Counted from the stretch's first letter, positions 16,387-22,182 are shown. The stretch: 22,182 bases of DNA from Bacillota bacterium (GCA_012727415.1 JAAYHI010000141.1:1-22182), one strand, 5' to 3'. Made by a program: numbers and translations. Notes: generated from the sequence alone by a model not told the origin.

Positions 16387-17507
16387 TACCTAACCCCCTT
16401 CAATGCCTGCTCCAATTGAGCGGGTGTAATCAGGGCACCGTCATTGCGGTTGACCCGGGTGATCTTGTCCCGGGGCACAGATTTTGATGCTTCGTCAGCC
16501 AGTTGGCCAAGGCTGAGTTCGGGAATGATAAAATCTGCGTTGTTCCTGGCAAAAGTTTCTGTCAGCAATTCATGGGGAAAGGGCCAAAGAGTCAGCAATT
16601 GAATGAGGCCGACTTTTTCCCCGCGAGCCCTTGCCTGCTTTTGCACCTGCAGGGCTGAACGCAGGGGCGAACCGTAGGCAAGGAAAATGACCTCAGCATC
16701 TTCCACATCGATAGCCTTGTACTTAATGATGTCCTGGCGGTTTTTTTCAATTTTGTCCTGTAAACGCACCACCAGATTCTCGATTGTCGCTGGGTTGCCG
16801 GTGGGAAACCCCGTCTCGTCATGACTTAAGCCGGACATATGATACCGATAGCCGCTGCCGAAAGGCGCCAGCTTAGGAATGAGGCCGTCCCCTGTCGCAT
16901 AGGGTCGATAGTTTTCCGGAGGAACAAGGGGAAAATCTCTGTTGATTATTTCTGCAGTGCCTTTGAGTTCGACCCCCTCCCGGAGGTGTCCCACTACTTC
17001 ATCATATAACAGCACCACCGGCACCATGTACTTTTCAGACATATTAAAAGCAGTGATAGTAAGGTTATAAACCTCCTGCACACTGCTGGGAGCCAACACA
17101 ATTATTGGGTGGTCCCCATGGCATCCCCAGCGCGCCTGCATAAAATCTCCCTGGCTGGGTTTAGTTGGCGTGCCGGTGCTGGGACCTCCCCGGGTGACAT
17201 TGACAACCACAATCGGCACTTCTGTCATTGCAGCAAAGCCGAGGTTCTCCTGCATAAGGGAAAAACCGGGACCGCTGGTGGCTGTCATTGCCTTGGTACC
17301 AGCAATAGATGCGCCTATGATTGCTGCAATGCTGGCAATTTCATCTTCCATCTGCATAAAGACACCGCCTAAGGCAGGCAGCTTTTCCGCCATTAGTTCG
17401 GCAATTTCTGTTGAAGGGGTAATGGGATAGCCGGCGAAGAACCTGGCGCCAGCTGCTAATGCACCCTCCACACAAGCCTCGTTTCCCTGAATAAGCCGCT
17501 TACTCAT
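16386..17507 (-). CDS. korA: 2-oxoacid:ferredoxin oxidoreductase, alpha subunit
   Basis: The alpha subunit forms the substrate-binding half with KorB. The protein (373 residues from the ATG at 17507, GGAAGG eight bases upstream) begins with the family signature around GNEACVEGALAAGARFFAGYPITPSTEIAE, seen here as GYPITPSTEI near residues 25-34, followed by MEDEIASIAAIIGAS and ATSGPGFSLM. A GTG three codons earlier (17516) is less well placed. It overlaps korD by 8 bases. Its length is that of the shorter KorA/VorB type, without a fused gamma domain. Ferredoxin is the expected acceptor. Confidence 0.94.
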   Translation of the reverse strand: MSKRLIQGNEACVEGALAAGARFFAGYPITPSTEIAELMAEKLPALGGVFMQMEDEIASIAAIIGASIAGTKAMTATSGPGFSLMQENLGFAAMTEVPIVVVNVTRGGPSTGTPTKPSQGDFMQARWGCHGDHPIIVLAPSSVQEVYNLTITAFNMSEKYMVPVVLLYDEVVGHLREGVELKGTAEIINRDFPLVPPENYRPYATGDGLIPKLAPFGSGYRYHMSGLSHDETGFPTGNPATIENLVVRLQDKIEKNRQDIIKYKAIDVEDAEVIFLAYGSPLRSALQVQKQARARGEKVGLIQLLTLWPFPHELLTETFARNNADFIIPELSLGQLADEASKSVPRDKITRVNRNDGALITPAQLEQALKGVR

Positions 17508-17706
17508 CTTTTTCACCTTCCGTCACCGTAATTGCAAAATCCGGGCAGTGATACTCGCAGTTTAAACAGCCGATACATTGATCAGGCTGCACTACCTGAG
17601 CCTTATCCTTGCCTAAACCCAAAACCTGTTTCGGGCAAACGCTGACGCATATGCCGCAGCCCTTACAGTACGCAGGCAGGATACGTACCTGAAATTTTCC
17701 GGCCAT
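17500..17706 (-). CDS. korD: 2-oxoacid:ferredoxin oxidoreductase, delta (2x[4Fe-4S] ferredoxin) subunit
   Basis: This 68-residue ferredoxin-like subunit passes electrons from the TPP site to free ferredoxin. Two complete cluster motifs are visible: CKGCGICVSVCPK and CIGCLNCEYHCP. The ATG at 17706 has AGGAG eight bases upstream; the GTG at 17715 overlaps that site and is unlikely. It starts 11 bases after the gntR stop and its ribosome site overlaps that stop codon, which ties the whole metabolic operon to the regulator gene. Confidence 0.93.
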   Translation of the reverse strand: MAGKFQVRILPAYCKGCGICVSVCPKQVLGLGKDKAQVVQPDQCIGCLNCEYHCPDFAITVTEGEKDE

Positions 17707-17717
17707 TAAGGTCACTC

Positions 17718-18692
17718 CTACTTCTTTAGATTTTTTTCCTTGAGCTCCATTAAAGCAGCTCTCAGCAAATTGGTGGATGCTTGATCCGGTGAATAAATAA
17801 ATTCCACTACTTCCTTTTTGGTGTGATTCATTAGTTCTTGCTTGCGGCCAGGTGAGGTGATGATGTAATCGACGCTTTCTATTTGGGCGAGCAAAACCTC
17901 CTTTTCGGCGGGGCTTAAAAATATACTGTATTGCAGATGATTGATTCCGGCGCTGCGCAGGGAAGCAATCATTTTTTCGGCGAAGTTATTGGACAGGCAA
18001 AAGATGCCAACATGAGCGTTGTTGGGAATGCGGGCAATGCGGACGATGGAATCCAGCAAAGGACTTAATGCGATAGAGATAATTTCCGTCCCCACATCGC
18101 CGACAATATCTTTAACGGTCTGCAAATGAAACAGCGTAGTAATGACAATATCTGCCTTGCGAATAATCTCCCGAAACTTTTCCGGGTGCGACTCCAGATC
18201 GCCAATTAAAATTGGATGGATTATAACCCCGACACTGTGAGCCAGTTCCTGGGCGAAAAAATCCACTTGTTCCCGATTGCATTCAATGAGAATTATATTG
18301 ACCTTGGAGAGGATATCCCGCTTTTCCCGGGCACGAACATGGGTAATGGCCATGAAGTCATCAATGCTGAACCCCAAAGTAGTTGCTTCTTCCATGGCCA
18401 TGTCAATTATTCGCAGCAGACGTTCTTTGCGGCTTTCGAGACGGACGACTTCGTCAGACTCAGCAACAAAGGTTCCCCTGCCCTGGTGACAAACTAACAG
18501 GCCTTGATGTTCCAGATCACGAAAGGCCATGCTGATAGTGTTGCGGCTGACATTAAGTTGCTGGGCCAGGCTTCTCTCGGTGGGAATCTTGCTGCCTGGC
18601 AACCAGACGCCATTTTTTATTAATTCTTTTATCAGGTTTTGCACTTGAATATAGAGGGGAATTCCCGTCTCCCTCTTCAATTGGAGTTTCAA
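17718..18692 (-). CDS. GntR-family transcriptional regulator, likely of the glutamate-propionate operon
   Basis: The protein begins with a GntR winged helix (about residues 8-80): GIPLYIQVQNLIKELI, then the recognition region IPTERSLAQQLNVSRNTIS and the wing GLLVCHQGRGTFV. I choose TTG 18692 as start, since GGAGGTG lies 7 bases upstream; the ATG at 18728 has no ribosome site and would fall at the promoter's expected start point. The C-terminal part of about 240 residues looks like alternating strands and helices (HVGIFCLSN, VDYIITS) and may sense a small ligand. It is not an obvious FCD, UTRA or aminotransferase domain, and I do not recognise it with certainty. The gene leads directly into korD, so it is probably autoregulated with the operon. 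Confidence 0.88.
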   Translation of the reverse strand: MKLQLKRETGIPLYIQVQNLIKELIKNGVWLPGSKIPTERSLAQQLNVSRNTISMAFRDLEHQGLLVCHQGRGTFVAESDEVVRLESRKERLLRIIDMAMEEATTLGFSIDDFMAITHVRAREKRDILSKVNIILIECNREQVDFFAQELAHSVGVIIHPILIGDLESHPEKFREIIRKADIVITTLFHLQTVKDIVGDVGTEIISIALSPLLDSIVRIARIPNNAHVGIFCLSNNFAEKMIASLRSAGINHLQYSIFLSPAEKEVLLAQIESVDYIITSPGRKQELMNHTKKEVVEFIYSPDQASTNLLRAALMELKEKNLKK

Positions 18693-18701
18693 GACCTCAC
18701 C

Positions 18702-18713
18702 TCCAATATTGGA
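18702..18713. promoter_or_regulatory. Palindrome in the gntR leader (possible operator)
   Basis: TCCAATATTGGA is a perfect 12-base palindrome that overlaps the ribosome-binding site of gntR and lies downstream of the promoter candidate. A repressor bound here, or an RNA fold, would affect the whole operon. It is a natural candidate for autoregulation by the GntR protein, but nothing in the sequence proves which protein binds. Confidence 0.4.
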
Positions 18714-18742
18714 CTTGTCCTGGTCCATTAGTCCATTACTAT

Positions 18743-18774
18743 ATTATATTCGCCTTGTACACAGAAAGTCCTGC
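18743..18774 (-). promoter_or_regulatory. Promoter candidate for the gntR-kor-gdh-mcm-mmd-pduL operon (sigma-H-like, with embedded TATAAT)
   Basis: On the minus strand gcAGGACTT (18774-18766) is followed by 11 bases and then GGCGAATATAAT (18754-18743). This fits the Bacillus sigma-H pattern RnAGGAwWW, 11-12 bases, RnnGAATww with one mismatch. A perfect sigma-A TATAAT (18748-18743) is embedded, but no good sigma-A -35 box exists 17 bases upstream (GGACTT). The predicted start near 18736 leaves a leader of about 44 bases to TTG 18692. The spacer contains CTGTGTACAAG, an imperfect palindrome that could be an operator. Confidence 0.55.
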
Positions 18775-18786
18775 TATAAAGCAGGA
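18769..18786. repeat. Inverted repeat overlapping the operon promoter -35 region
   Basis: TCCTGC (18769-18774) and GCAGGA (18781-18786) are exact complements around TATAAA. On the minus strand the T-run comes before the hairpin, not after it, so it is not a terminator for the PHP gene. One arm overlaps the -35 element of the gntR promoter, which makes an operator role plausible. Confidence 0.4.
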
Positions 18787-18810
18787 AAAAACACCTAAAT
18801 TAGACCCATA

Positions 18811-19611
18811 TCAGTCCATTAACCAGGGCAGAGTAAGATCCACTGCCGCTGCCCCCAGTTCGGGCTCCCCGGGGCCCCCATGAAAGTCGGAACCTGCGGA
18901 GATGTGCAGGGCAAGGGTCTCAGCTTGAAGTAAAAAGGCCTGTATCTGCTCGGGACTGTGTTGCGGGTGGAATGCTTCCAATCCATCCAGGCCCATTGCC
19001 GCCACCTGGGCTATTATGCTGTTTGCCGGCAGCAGGCCGGGGTGAGCAAGAAAAGCCAGGCCACCGGATTCATGGATAACAGCTATTGCTTCGGCGGGAT
19101 GAAGTTTGAACCTGGGGACATAGGCTTTGCGTCCCCGGTCAAGCCAGTGGTCAAAAGCTTCTTTTACCGATGCGACATATCCTTTGTTCACCATTACCCT
19201 TGCAACATGAGGGCGCCCCAAACTGCTGGCATTGCTTGCGCCGCTGGCCACCTCATCCCAGGTAAGGTCAAAGCCTAAGTCCCTGAGGCGGTCAATCATT
19301 TGTTCTATGCGCCGGAGGCGGCTTAAGCGTATCTTCTCCAGCAACTGATGCAATCCTTGGTGCTGGTGGTCCACTTGAAACCCTAAGATATGGACTTCTG
19401 CACTATCCAGTTCGGTGCTGAATTCAATGCCGGAAATCACCCGCAAGCCACAGCTGGCGCCTGCAGCCCGGGCCTCCTCCAACCCGGCAGTGGTGTCATG
19501 GTCGGTGAGAGCGATGATGTCAAGTCCTGCAGCTTTGGCCATAACGACCAGGGCGGCAGGAGACAGCAATCCGTCTGAAGCCGTGGAATGTAGGTGCAAA
19601 TCAACTAGCAT
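18811..19611 (-). CDS. PHP-domain phosphoesterase (YciV/TrpH-like)
   Basis: This 266-residue protein is a polymerase-and-histidinol-phosphatase (PHP) domain enzyme. The trinuclear metal motifs are in order: DLHLHSTASDG (His6, His8, Asp13), LTDHD (His38), GIEFS (Glu63), VHILGF, FLAHPG and GSDFHG near the C-terminus. Length and motifs fit the YciV/RNase AM group, which removes 5' nucleotides from short RNA and hydrolyses 3',5'-nucleoside bisphosphate. The exact substrate here is inferred from family only. It starts 7 bases after the dipeptidase stop, so the two are probably cotranscribed. No terminator separates it from gntR. Confidence 0.88.
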   Translation of the reverse strand: MLVDLHLHSTASDGLLSPAALVVMAKAAGLDIIALTDHDTTAGLEEARAAGASCGLRVISGIEFSTELDSAEVHILGFQVDHQHQGLHQLLEKIRLSRLRRIEQMIDRLRDLGFDLTWDEVASGASNASSLGRPHVARVMVNKGYVASVKEAFDHWLDRGRKAYVPRFKLHPAEAIAVIHESGGLAFLAHPGLLPANSIIAQVAAMGLDGLEAFHPQHSPEQIQAFLLQAETLALHISAGSDFHGGPGEPELGAAAVDLTLPWLMD

Positions 19612-19618
19612 TGGCAGT

Positions 19619-20557
19619 TCACTCCAGATTCTCGCGTAAAAATCTTATCAGGTTGGCAGAACATATGGCCTCAATCTCGGTGGGTGAAAAACCTGCAGCT
19701 TCCAGCAGGCCGGGAAGCTGGCTCATTTCCCTGACATCCTCCATCCCTAAAGGCAATGCTGTAATGCCGTCGAGATCGCTGCCCAGGCACAGACAGTCGA
19801 TGCCGCCGACTGCAGCAATGTGAGAAATATGCCTGACCAGGGCGTCCAAGGTTTGATTCTCCCGGGACGGAGCAATAAAGGCGGGGCATAAATTGACTCC
19901 GATCAAGCCCCCCTGGCGGCTGATTTCACGGATTTGCCGGTCTTTTAAGTTGCGGGGATGCCGACACAGCGCCCAGGCGTTAGAATGGGAGGCGACAAAG
20001 GGTTTTTCCGCGGCGGCGGCGACGTCCCAAAAACCTCTTTCCCCCAAGTGGGAAACATCGACAATAATATTTAAATCCTGCATGGCCTTGACAGCTTTCC
20101 GGCCAAACCTTGTAAGCCCGCCTCCTCCCTCAACCTTGACACCATCTCCAAGGCTGTTGCGCCCGTTCCAGGTTAAGGTAATCAGTCTGACACCCATATT
20201 GTGGACTAATTCGATGAGAAACATATCGGAGGCAATGAAATCCGCCCCTTCAACAGATAACATAGCCAGCAGCTTATCCTTCCCGGCATCCAGGTCTGCT
20301 GCCTGCTTGACCCAGTGCACCTGGGGCAAAGTAAGAATTTTCTCGCGGGCAAGATTAATTAGCCTCAGGGTGTGGCGCAAGGCCGCCTCAGGGCCCAGGC
20401 CAGGGTCAAAAAATACAGCAAAGCACTGCAAAATATAGTTGGTGGCCAGCAAACGCTGGAGATCCAAGTGTCCACTCTGGTTGAGCCGAGAAAAATCAAC
20501 CTGGCCTTTGGAAACTTTCAACAGGGTGTCACAATGAAAATCTGCAAACTGAAAAAT
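19619..20557 (-). CDS. Membrane dipeptidase (renal dipeptidase, M19 family), probable AUU start
   Basis: M19 enzymes are zinc dipeptidases. The usual-codon frame starts at TTG 20521, but the same frame stays open upstream and encodes ADFHCDTLL, the conserved metal motif HxD (His8, Asp10 when counted from 20557). The codon at 20557 is ATT, with GGGGAG seven bases before it, and no ATG, GTG or TTG lies in between except the late TTG. The remaining ligands are present: Glu103 (SVEGAD), His170 (DVSHLGERG), His191 (ASHSNAW) and Asp261 (GSDLDG). The protein has 312 residues and no signal peptide, so it is cytosolic. It follows spoVS, after a terminator, and precedes the PHP gene. A sequencing error at the start codon is the alternative. 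Confidence 0.9.
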   Translation of the reverse strand: MFQFADFHCDTLLKVSKGQVDFSRLNQSGHLDLQRLLATNYILQCFAVFFDPGLGPEAALRHTLRLINLAREKILTLPQVHWVKQAADLDAGKDKLLAMLSVEGADFIASDMFLIELVHNMGVRLITLTWNGRNSLGDGVKVEGGGGLTRFGRKAVKAMQDLNIIVDVSHLGERGFWDVAAAAEKPFVASHSNAWALCRHPRNLKDRQIREISRQGGLIGVNLCPAFIAPSRENQTLDALVRHISHIAAVGGIDCLCLGSDLDGITALPLGMEDVREMSQLPGLLEAAGFSPTEIEAICSANLIRFLRENLE

Positions 20558-20580
20558 GGTAAATCTCCCCTTAACATAAG

Positions 20581-20609
20581 AAAACCTGCTTACAGAATAA
20601 ACAGGTTTT
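20581..20609 (-). terminator. Intrinsic terminator after spoVS
   Basis: AAAACCTG (20581-20588) and CAGGTTTT (20602-20609) pair perfectly around a 13-base loop. The hairpin starts 17 bases after the spoVS stop and ends in U residues on the minus-strand transcript. The stem is short and A-U rich, so termination may be partial. The dipeptidase ribosome site lies only about 11 bases beyond, leaving little room for a separate promoter. Confidence 0.65.
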
Positions 20610-20625
20610 TATGAGATTATAAGTG

Positions 20626-20886
20626 CTAACGCGGTTCAACGATAAGTTTGATGGCTGTTCTTTCTTCTCCATCGATGATTATGTCTGTAAAGGCGGGGAT
20701 GCAAATAAGGTCAACACCACTGGGAGCGACGAATCCTCTTGCGATTGCAATAGCTTTGACGGCCTGGTTCAGGGCCCCGGCTCCGATGGCCTGCATTTCA
20801 GCACCACCTCGCTCCCGCAAGACACCTGCCAATGCGCCGGCGACGGAATTAGGATTGGATTTTGCTGACACTTTCAATACGTCCAA
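20626..20886 (-). CDS. spoVS: Stage V sporulation protein S
   Basis: SpoVS is a small Alba-like protein that in Bacillus subtilis affects septation and progression through sporulation. The 86-residue sequence is strikingly conserved: it opens with a start-VLKVSAKS segment, continues with AGALAGVLRERG and AIGAGALNQAVKA, and ends with TAIKLIVEPR. The start is TTG with GAGGGGG about 8 bases upstream. It follows ymdB, as in many Firmicutes, and has its own sigma-H-like promoter candidate and a terminator. It supports a spore-forming host but does not prove one, since spoVS also occurs in non-spore-formers such as Deinococcus-Thermus. Confidence 0.97.
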   Translation of the reverse strand: MDVLKVSAKSNPNSVAGALAGVLRERGGAEMQAIGAGALNQAVKAIAIARGFVAPSGVDLICIPAFTDIIIDGEERTAIKLIVEPR

Positions 20887-20925
20887 AAACTTAACCCCCT
20901 CTTGACTAAATGAAGTTCTACATAT

Positions 20926-20957
20926 GTTATATTCGCCGCAAAGGAAAAAATACCTTC
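20926..20957 (-). promoter_or_regulatory. Sigma-H-like promoter candidate for spoVS
   Basis: On the minus strand gaAGGTATT (20957-20949), 11 bases, then GGCGAATATAAC (20937-20926). Only one base departs from the sigma-H pattern RnAGGAwWW, 11-12 bases, RnnGAATww. The predicted start near 20920 leaves a leader of about 35 bases. Bacillus subtilis spoVS is known to depend on sigma-H, which supports the call. No good sigma-A -35 box pairs with the embedded TATAAC. Confidence 0.6.
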
Positions 20958-20976
20958 TTTTTACTTAATAGATAAG

Positions 20977-21738
20977 CTATTCAGCGGTAAGTGCAAGGCG
21001 GGAGATCTTTTTTTCGGCTAAATCCATCCACACAGCGCACAGCATCGCCGGCCCCCGGGCAGCGACAAAGCGCTGGGGCATTTTAGTAGTAAGCCGCTTG
21101 AGAACAGGCTCGACTTCCATTCCCAGCACTGAATCAATGGCACCGGTGGCTCCCACATCGGTGATATACAATGTCCCCCGGGGAAGCAACTGCTCATCTG
21201 CAGTCTGAATATGGGTATGGGTACCCACTACCGCTGCTGCCCTGCCATCGACATAGCGGGCAAAGCCGACTTTTTCGGCAGTGGCTTCGGCGTGAAAATC
21301 AATAAAAATGTGGTCGCAATGGCTGAGACTTGAAATCAGTTGATCTGCTTTGGCAAAGGGGCAGTCCATGGGGTCCATAAACACCTGGCCGGAAAGATTG
21401 AGCACTGCAATCTTCTTCCCTTTCTTCTCCACCACTGTATAACCCTGGCCAGGAACCTCTATTGGGTAATTTGCCGGCCGCACCAGGTAAGGCGCAGAAT
21501 CGATGAACTGGAAGATGTCCTTATTGTCCCAGGTGTGATTGCCCATGGTTAAGACATCTATTCCATATGCCAGCAGTTCCTCCGCTATGGCGGGGGTAAT
21601 CCCCCTGCCGCCGGCAGCGTTTTCGGCATTGGCAATACACAAATCCCAGGAATATTCATTAGCCAGTTCAGGCAACAGACTTGCAACGGCCCGGCGGCCG
21701 CTGCGGCCGACAATATCGCCGATGAACAATACTTTCAT
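20977..21738 (-). CDS. ymdB: YmdB-type metallophosphoesterase (TIGR00282 family)
   Basis: YmdB is a dinuclear-metal phosphodiesterase; the Bacillus subtilis enzyme hydrolyses cyclic nucleotides and influences the choice between motility and biofilm. The 253-residue protein has every metal-site motif: Asp8 (GDIVG), Glu39 and Asn40 (NAENA), Asn67 and His68 (MGNHTWDN), His149 (DFHAEAT), and His174 and His176 (GTHTHIQTAD). The ATG has AGGAGG six bases upstream. It is separated from rny by a strong terminator hairpin, with only about 17 bases between the U-run and the ATG, so its expression probably depends on read-through or on a promoter inside rny. Confidence 0.95.
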   Translation of the reverse strand: MKVLFIGDIVGRSGRRAVASLLPELANEYSWDLCIANAENAAGGRGITPAIAEELLAYGIDVLTMGNHTWDNKDIFQFIDSAPYLVRPANYPIEVPGQGYTVVEKKGKKIAVLNLSGQVFMDPMDCPFAKADQLISSLSHCDHIFIDFHAEATAEKVGFARYVDGRAAAVVGTHTHIQTADEQLLPRGTLYITDVGATGAIDSVLGMEVEPVLKRLTTKMPQRFVAARGPAMLCAVWMDLAEKKISRLALTAE

Positions 21739-21754
21739 AGGGTTCCTCCTTTAG

Positions 21755-21782
21755 AAAAAAGGTAAAACCCAAGGGTTTTACC
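21755..21782 (-). terminator. Intrinsic terminator overlapping the rny stop codon
   Basis: GGTAAAACCC (21761-21770) and GGGTTTTACC (21773-21782) are perfect complements. As RNA they form a 9-pair stem closed by a CUUG tetraloop and followed by six U residues (21760-21755). The 5' arm contains the TAA stop of rny, so ribosomes finishing rny would cover the hairpin. The ymdB ribosome site begins about 5 bases past the U-run. This is a strong terminator by form, or a translation-sensitive attenuator. Confidence 0.85.
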
Positions 21783-22182
21783 TGGCATATTCCACAGCAC
21801 GACTTTCCCGGATGACGGTTACCTTAATTTGCCCGGGGTATTCCATCTCATTTTCAATGCGTTTGACAATATCCCTGGCCATTTGACTGGCAAGAGCGTC
21901 ATCAACGCGTTCAGGCTTGACGATAATGCGGATCTCCCGCCCTGCCTGAATAGCATAAGATTTGTCTACCCCCTGGAAAGAATCTGCGATTTCTTCTAGC
22001 TTTTCCAGACGCTTGATGTAGTTTTCAAGAGTTTCGCGCCGGGCACCGGGACGAGCGGCAGAAATAGCATCAGCAGCTTGGATCAGAACAGCTTCAACAG
22101 ATTCCGGCTCAATATCCCCGTGATGGGCGGCAATGGCATGAACAACTGCCGGGCTCTCGCGGTACTTTTTCGCAATATCAGC
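21778..22182 (-). CDS. rny: Ribonuclease Y, C-terminal part (cut by window edge)
   Basis: RNase Y is the membrane-anchored endoribonuclease that starts bulk mRNA decay in many Firmicutes. The window holds only its last 134 codons, in an open frame from 22182 to the TAA at 21778-21780. The visible sequence covers the end of the HD domain (HAIAAHHGDIEP, QAADAISAARPGAR) and the conserved tail with AGREIRIIVKPE, ENEMEYPGQIKVTVIRES and a final AVEYAR. The N-terminal membrane helix, KH domain and HD catalytic pair lie outside. Order rny-ymdB-spoVS is typical of the phylum. Confidence 0.97.
   Translation of the reverse strand, partial: ADIAKKYRESPAVVHAIAAHHGDIEPESVEAVLIQAADAISAARPGARRETLENYIKRLEKLEEIADSFQGVDKSYAIQAGREIRIIVKPERVDDALASQMARDIVKRIENEMEYPGQIKVTVIRESRAVEYAR

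Noticed and set aside
18769..18786. Hairpin as a terminator of the PHP gene
   Set aside because: On the minus-strand transcript the U-run precedes the hairpin; the sequence after it is not U-rich.
1..22182. Mobile elements, CRISPR arrays or phage genes
   Set aside because: I found no transposase, integrase, regularly spaced repeats or phage-type genes; all genes are housekeeping or metabolic and in one direction.

Overview
The window looks like a chromosomal segment from an anaerobic, probably spore-forming Firmicute of the clostridial type. GC content is moderate (about 50% by eye), Shine-Dalgarno sites are strong, and GTG and TTG starts are common. It carries spoVS, the rny-ymdB pair, the miaB-mutS-mutL group and ferredoxin-linked 2-oxoacid metabolism. 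All 24 genes lie on the minus strand, so transcription runs from high to low coordinates. I see no tRNA, rRNA, CRISPR array, insertion sequence or phage gene. No stretch over 300 bases lacks a gene; the longest gap is about 207 bases, between pduL and mnmH.

Layout in transcription order. (1) 22182-20626: the 3' end of rny (RNase Y), ymdB and spoVS, with intrinsic terminators after rny and spoVS. (2) 20557-18811: a membrane-dipeptidase family enzyme that seems to start at a rare AUU codon, then a PHP-domain phosphoesterase. (3) 18692-6330: a tight run of 15 genes, gntR-korDABG-gdhA-mcmA-mcmB-meaB-mce-mmdA-mmdD-mmdC-mmdB-pduL, closed by a terminator at 6285-6311. (4) 6122-1: mnmH (tRNA 2-selenouridine synthase, after a structured leader), miaB, mutS and the first 387 codons of mutL.

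The 15-gene block is the main feature. Read as a pathway it runs: glutamate to 2-oxoglutarate (GdhA); 2-oxoglutarate to succinyl-CoA with reduction of ferredoxin (KorDABG); succinyl-CoA to (R)-methylmalonyl-CoA (B12-dependent McmA/McmB, protected by MeaB); (R) to (S) epimer (Mce); (S)-methylmalonyl-CoA to propionyl-CoA with Na+ export (MmdABCD); propionyl-CoA to propionyl-phosphate (PduL). Only the kinase that would make ATP and propionate is missing. This is a near-complete glutamate-to-propionate fermentation module with its own GntR-type regulator.

On the regulatory side, the candidate promoters of gntR (18743-18774) and of spoVS (20926-20957) share an 11-base -10 block, GGCGAATATAA, and an AGG..TT -35 block at identical spacing. 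Both resemble the Bacillus sigma-H consensus, which suggests that the fermentation operon and spoVS respond to the same transition-phase signal. This is inferred from sequence alone.
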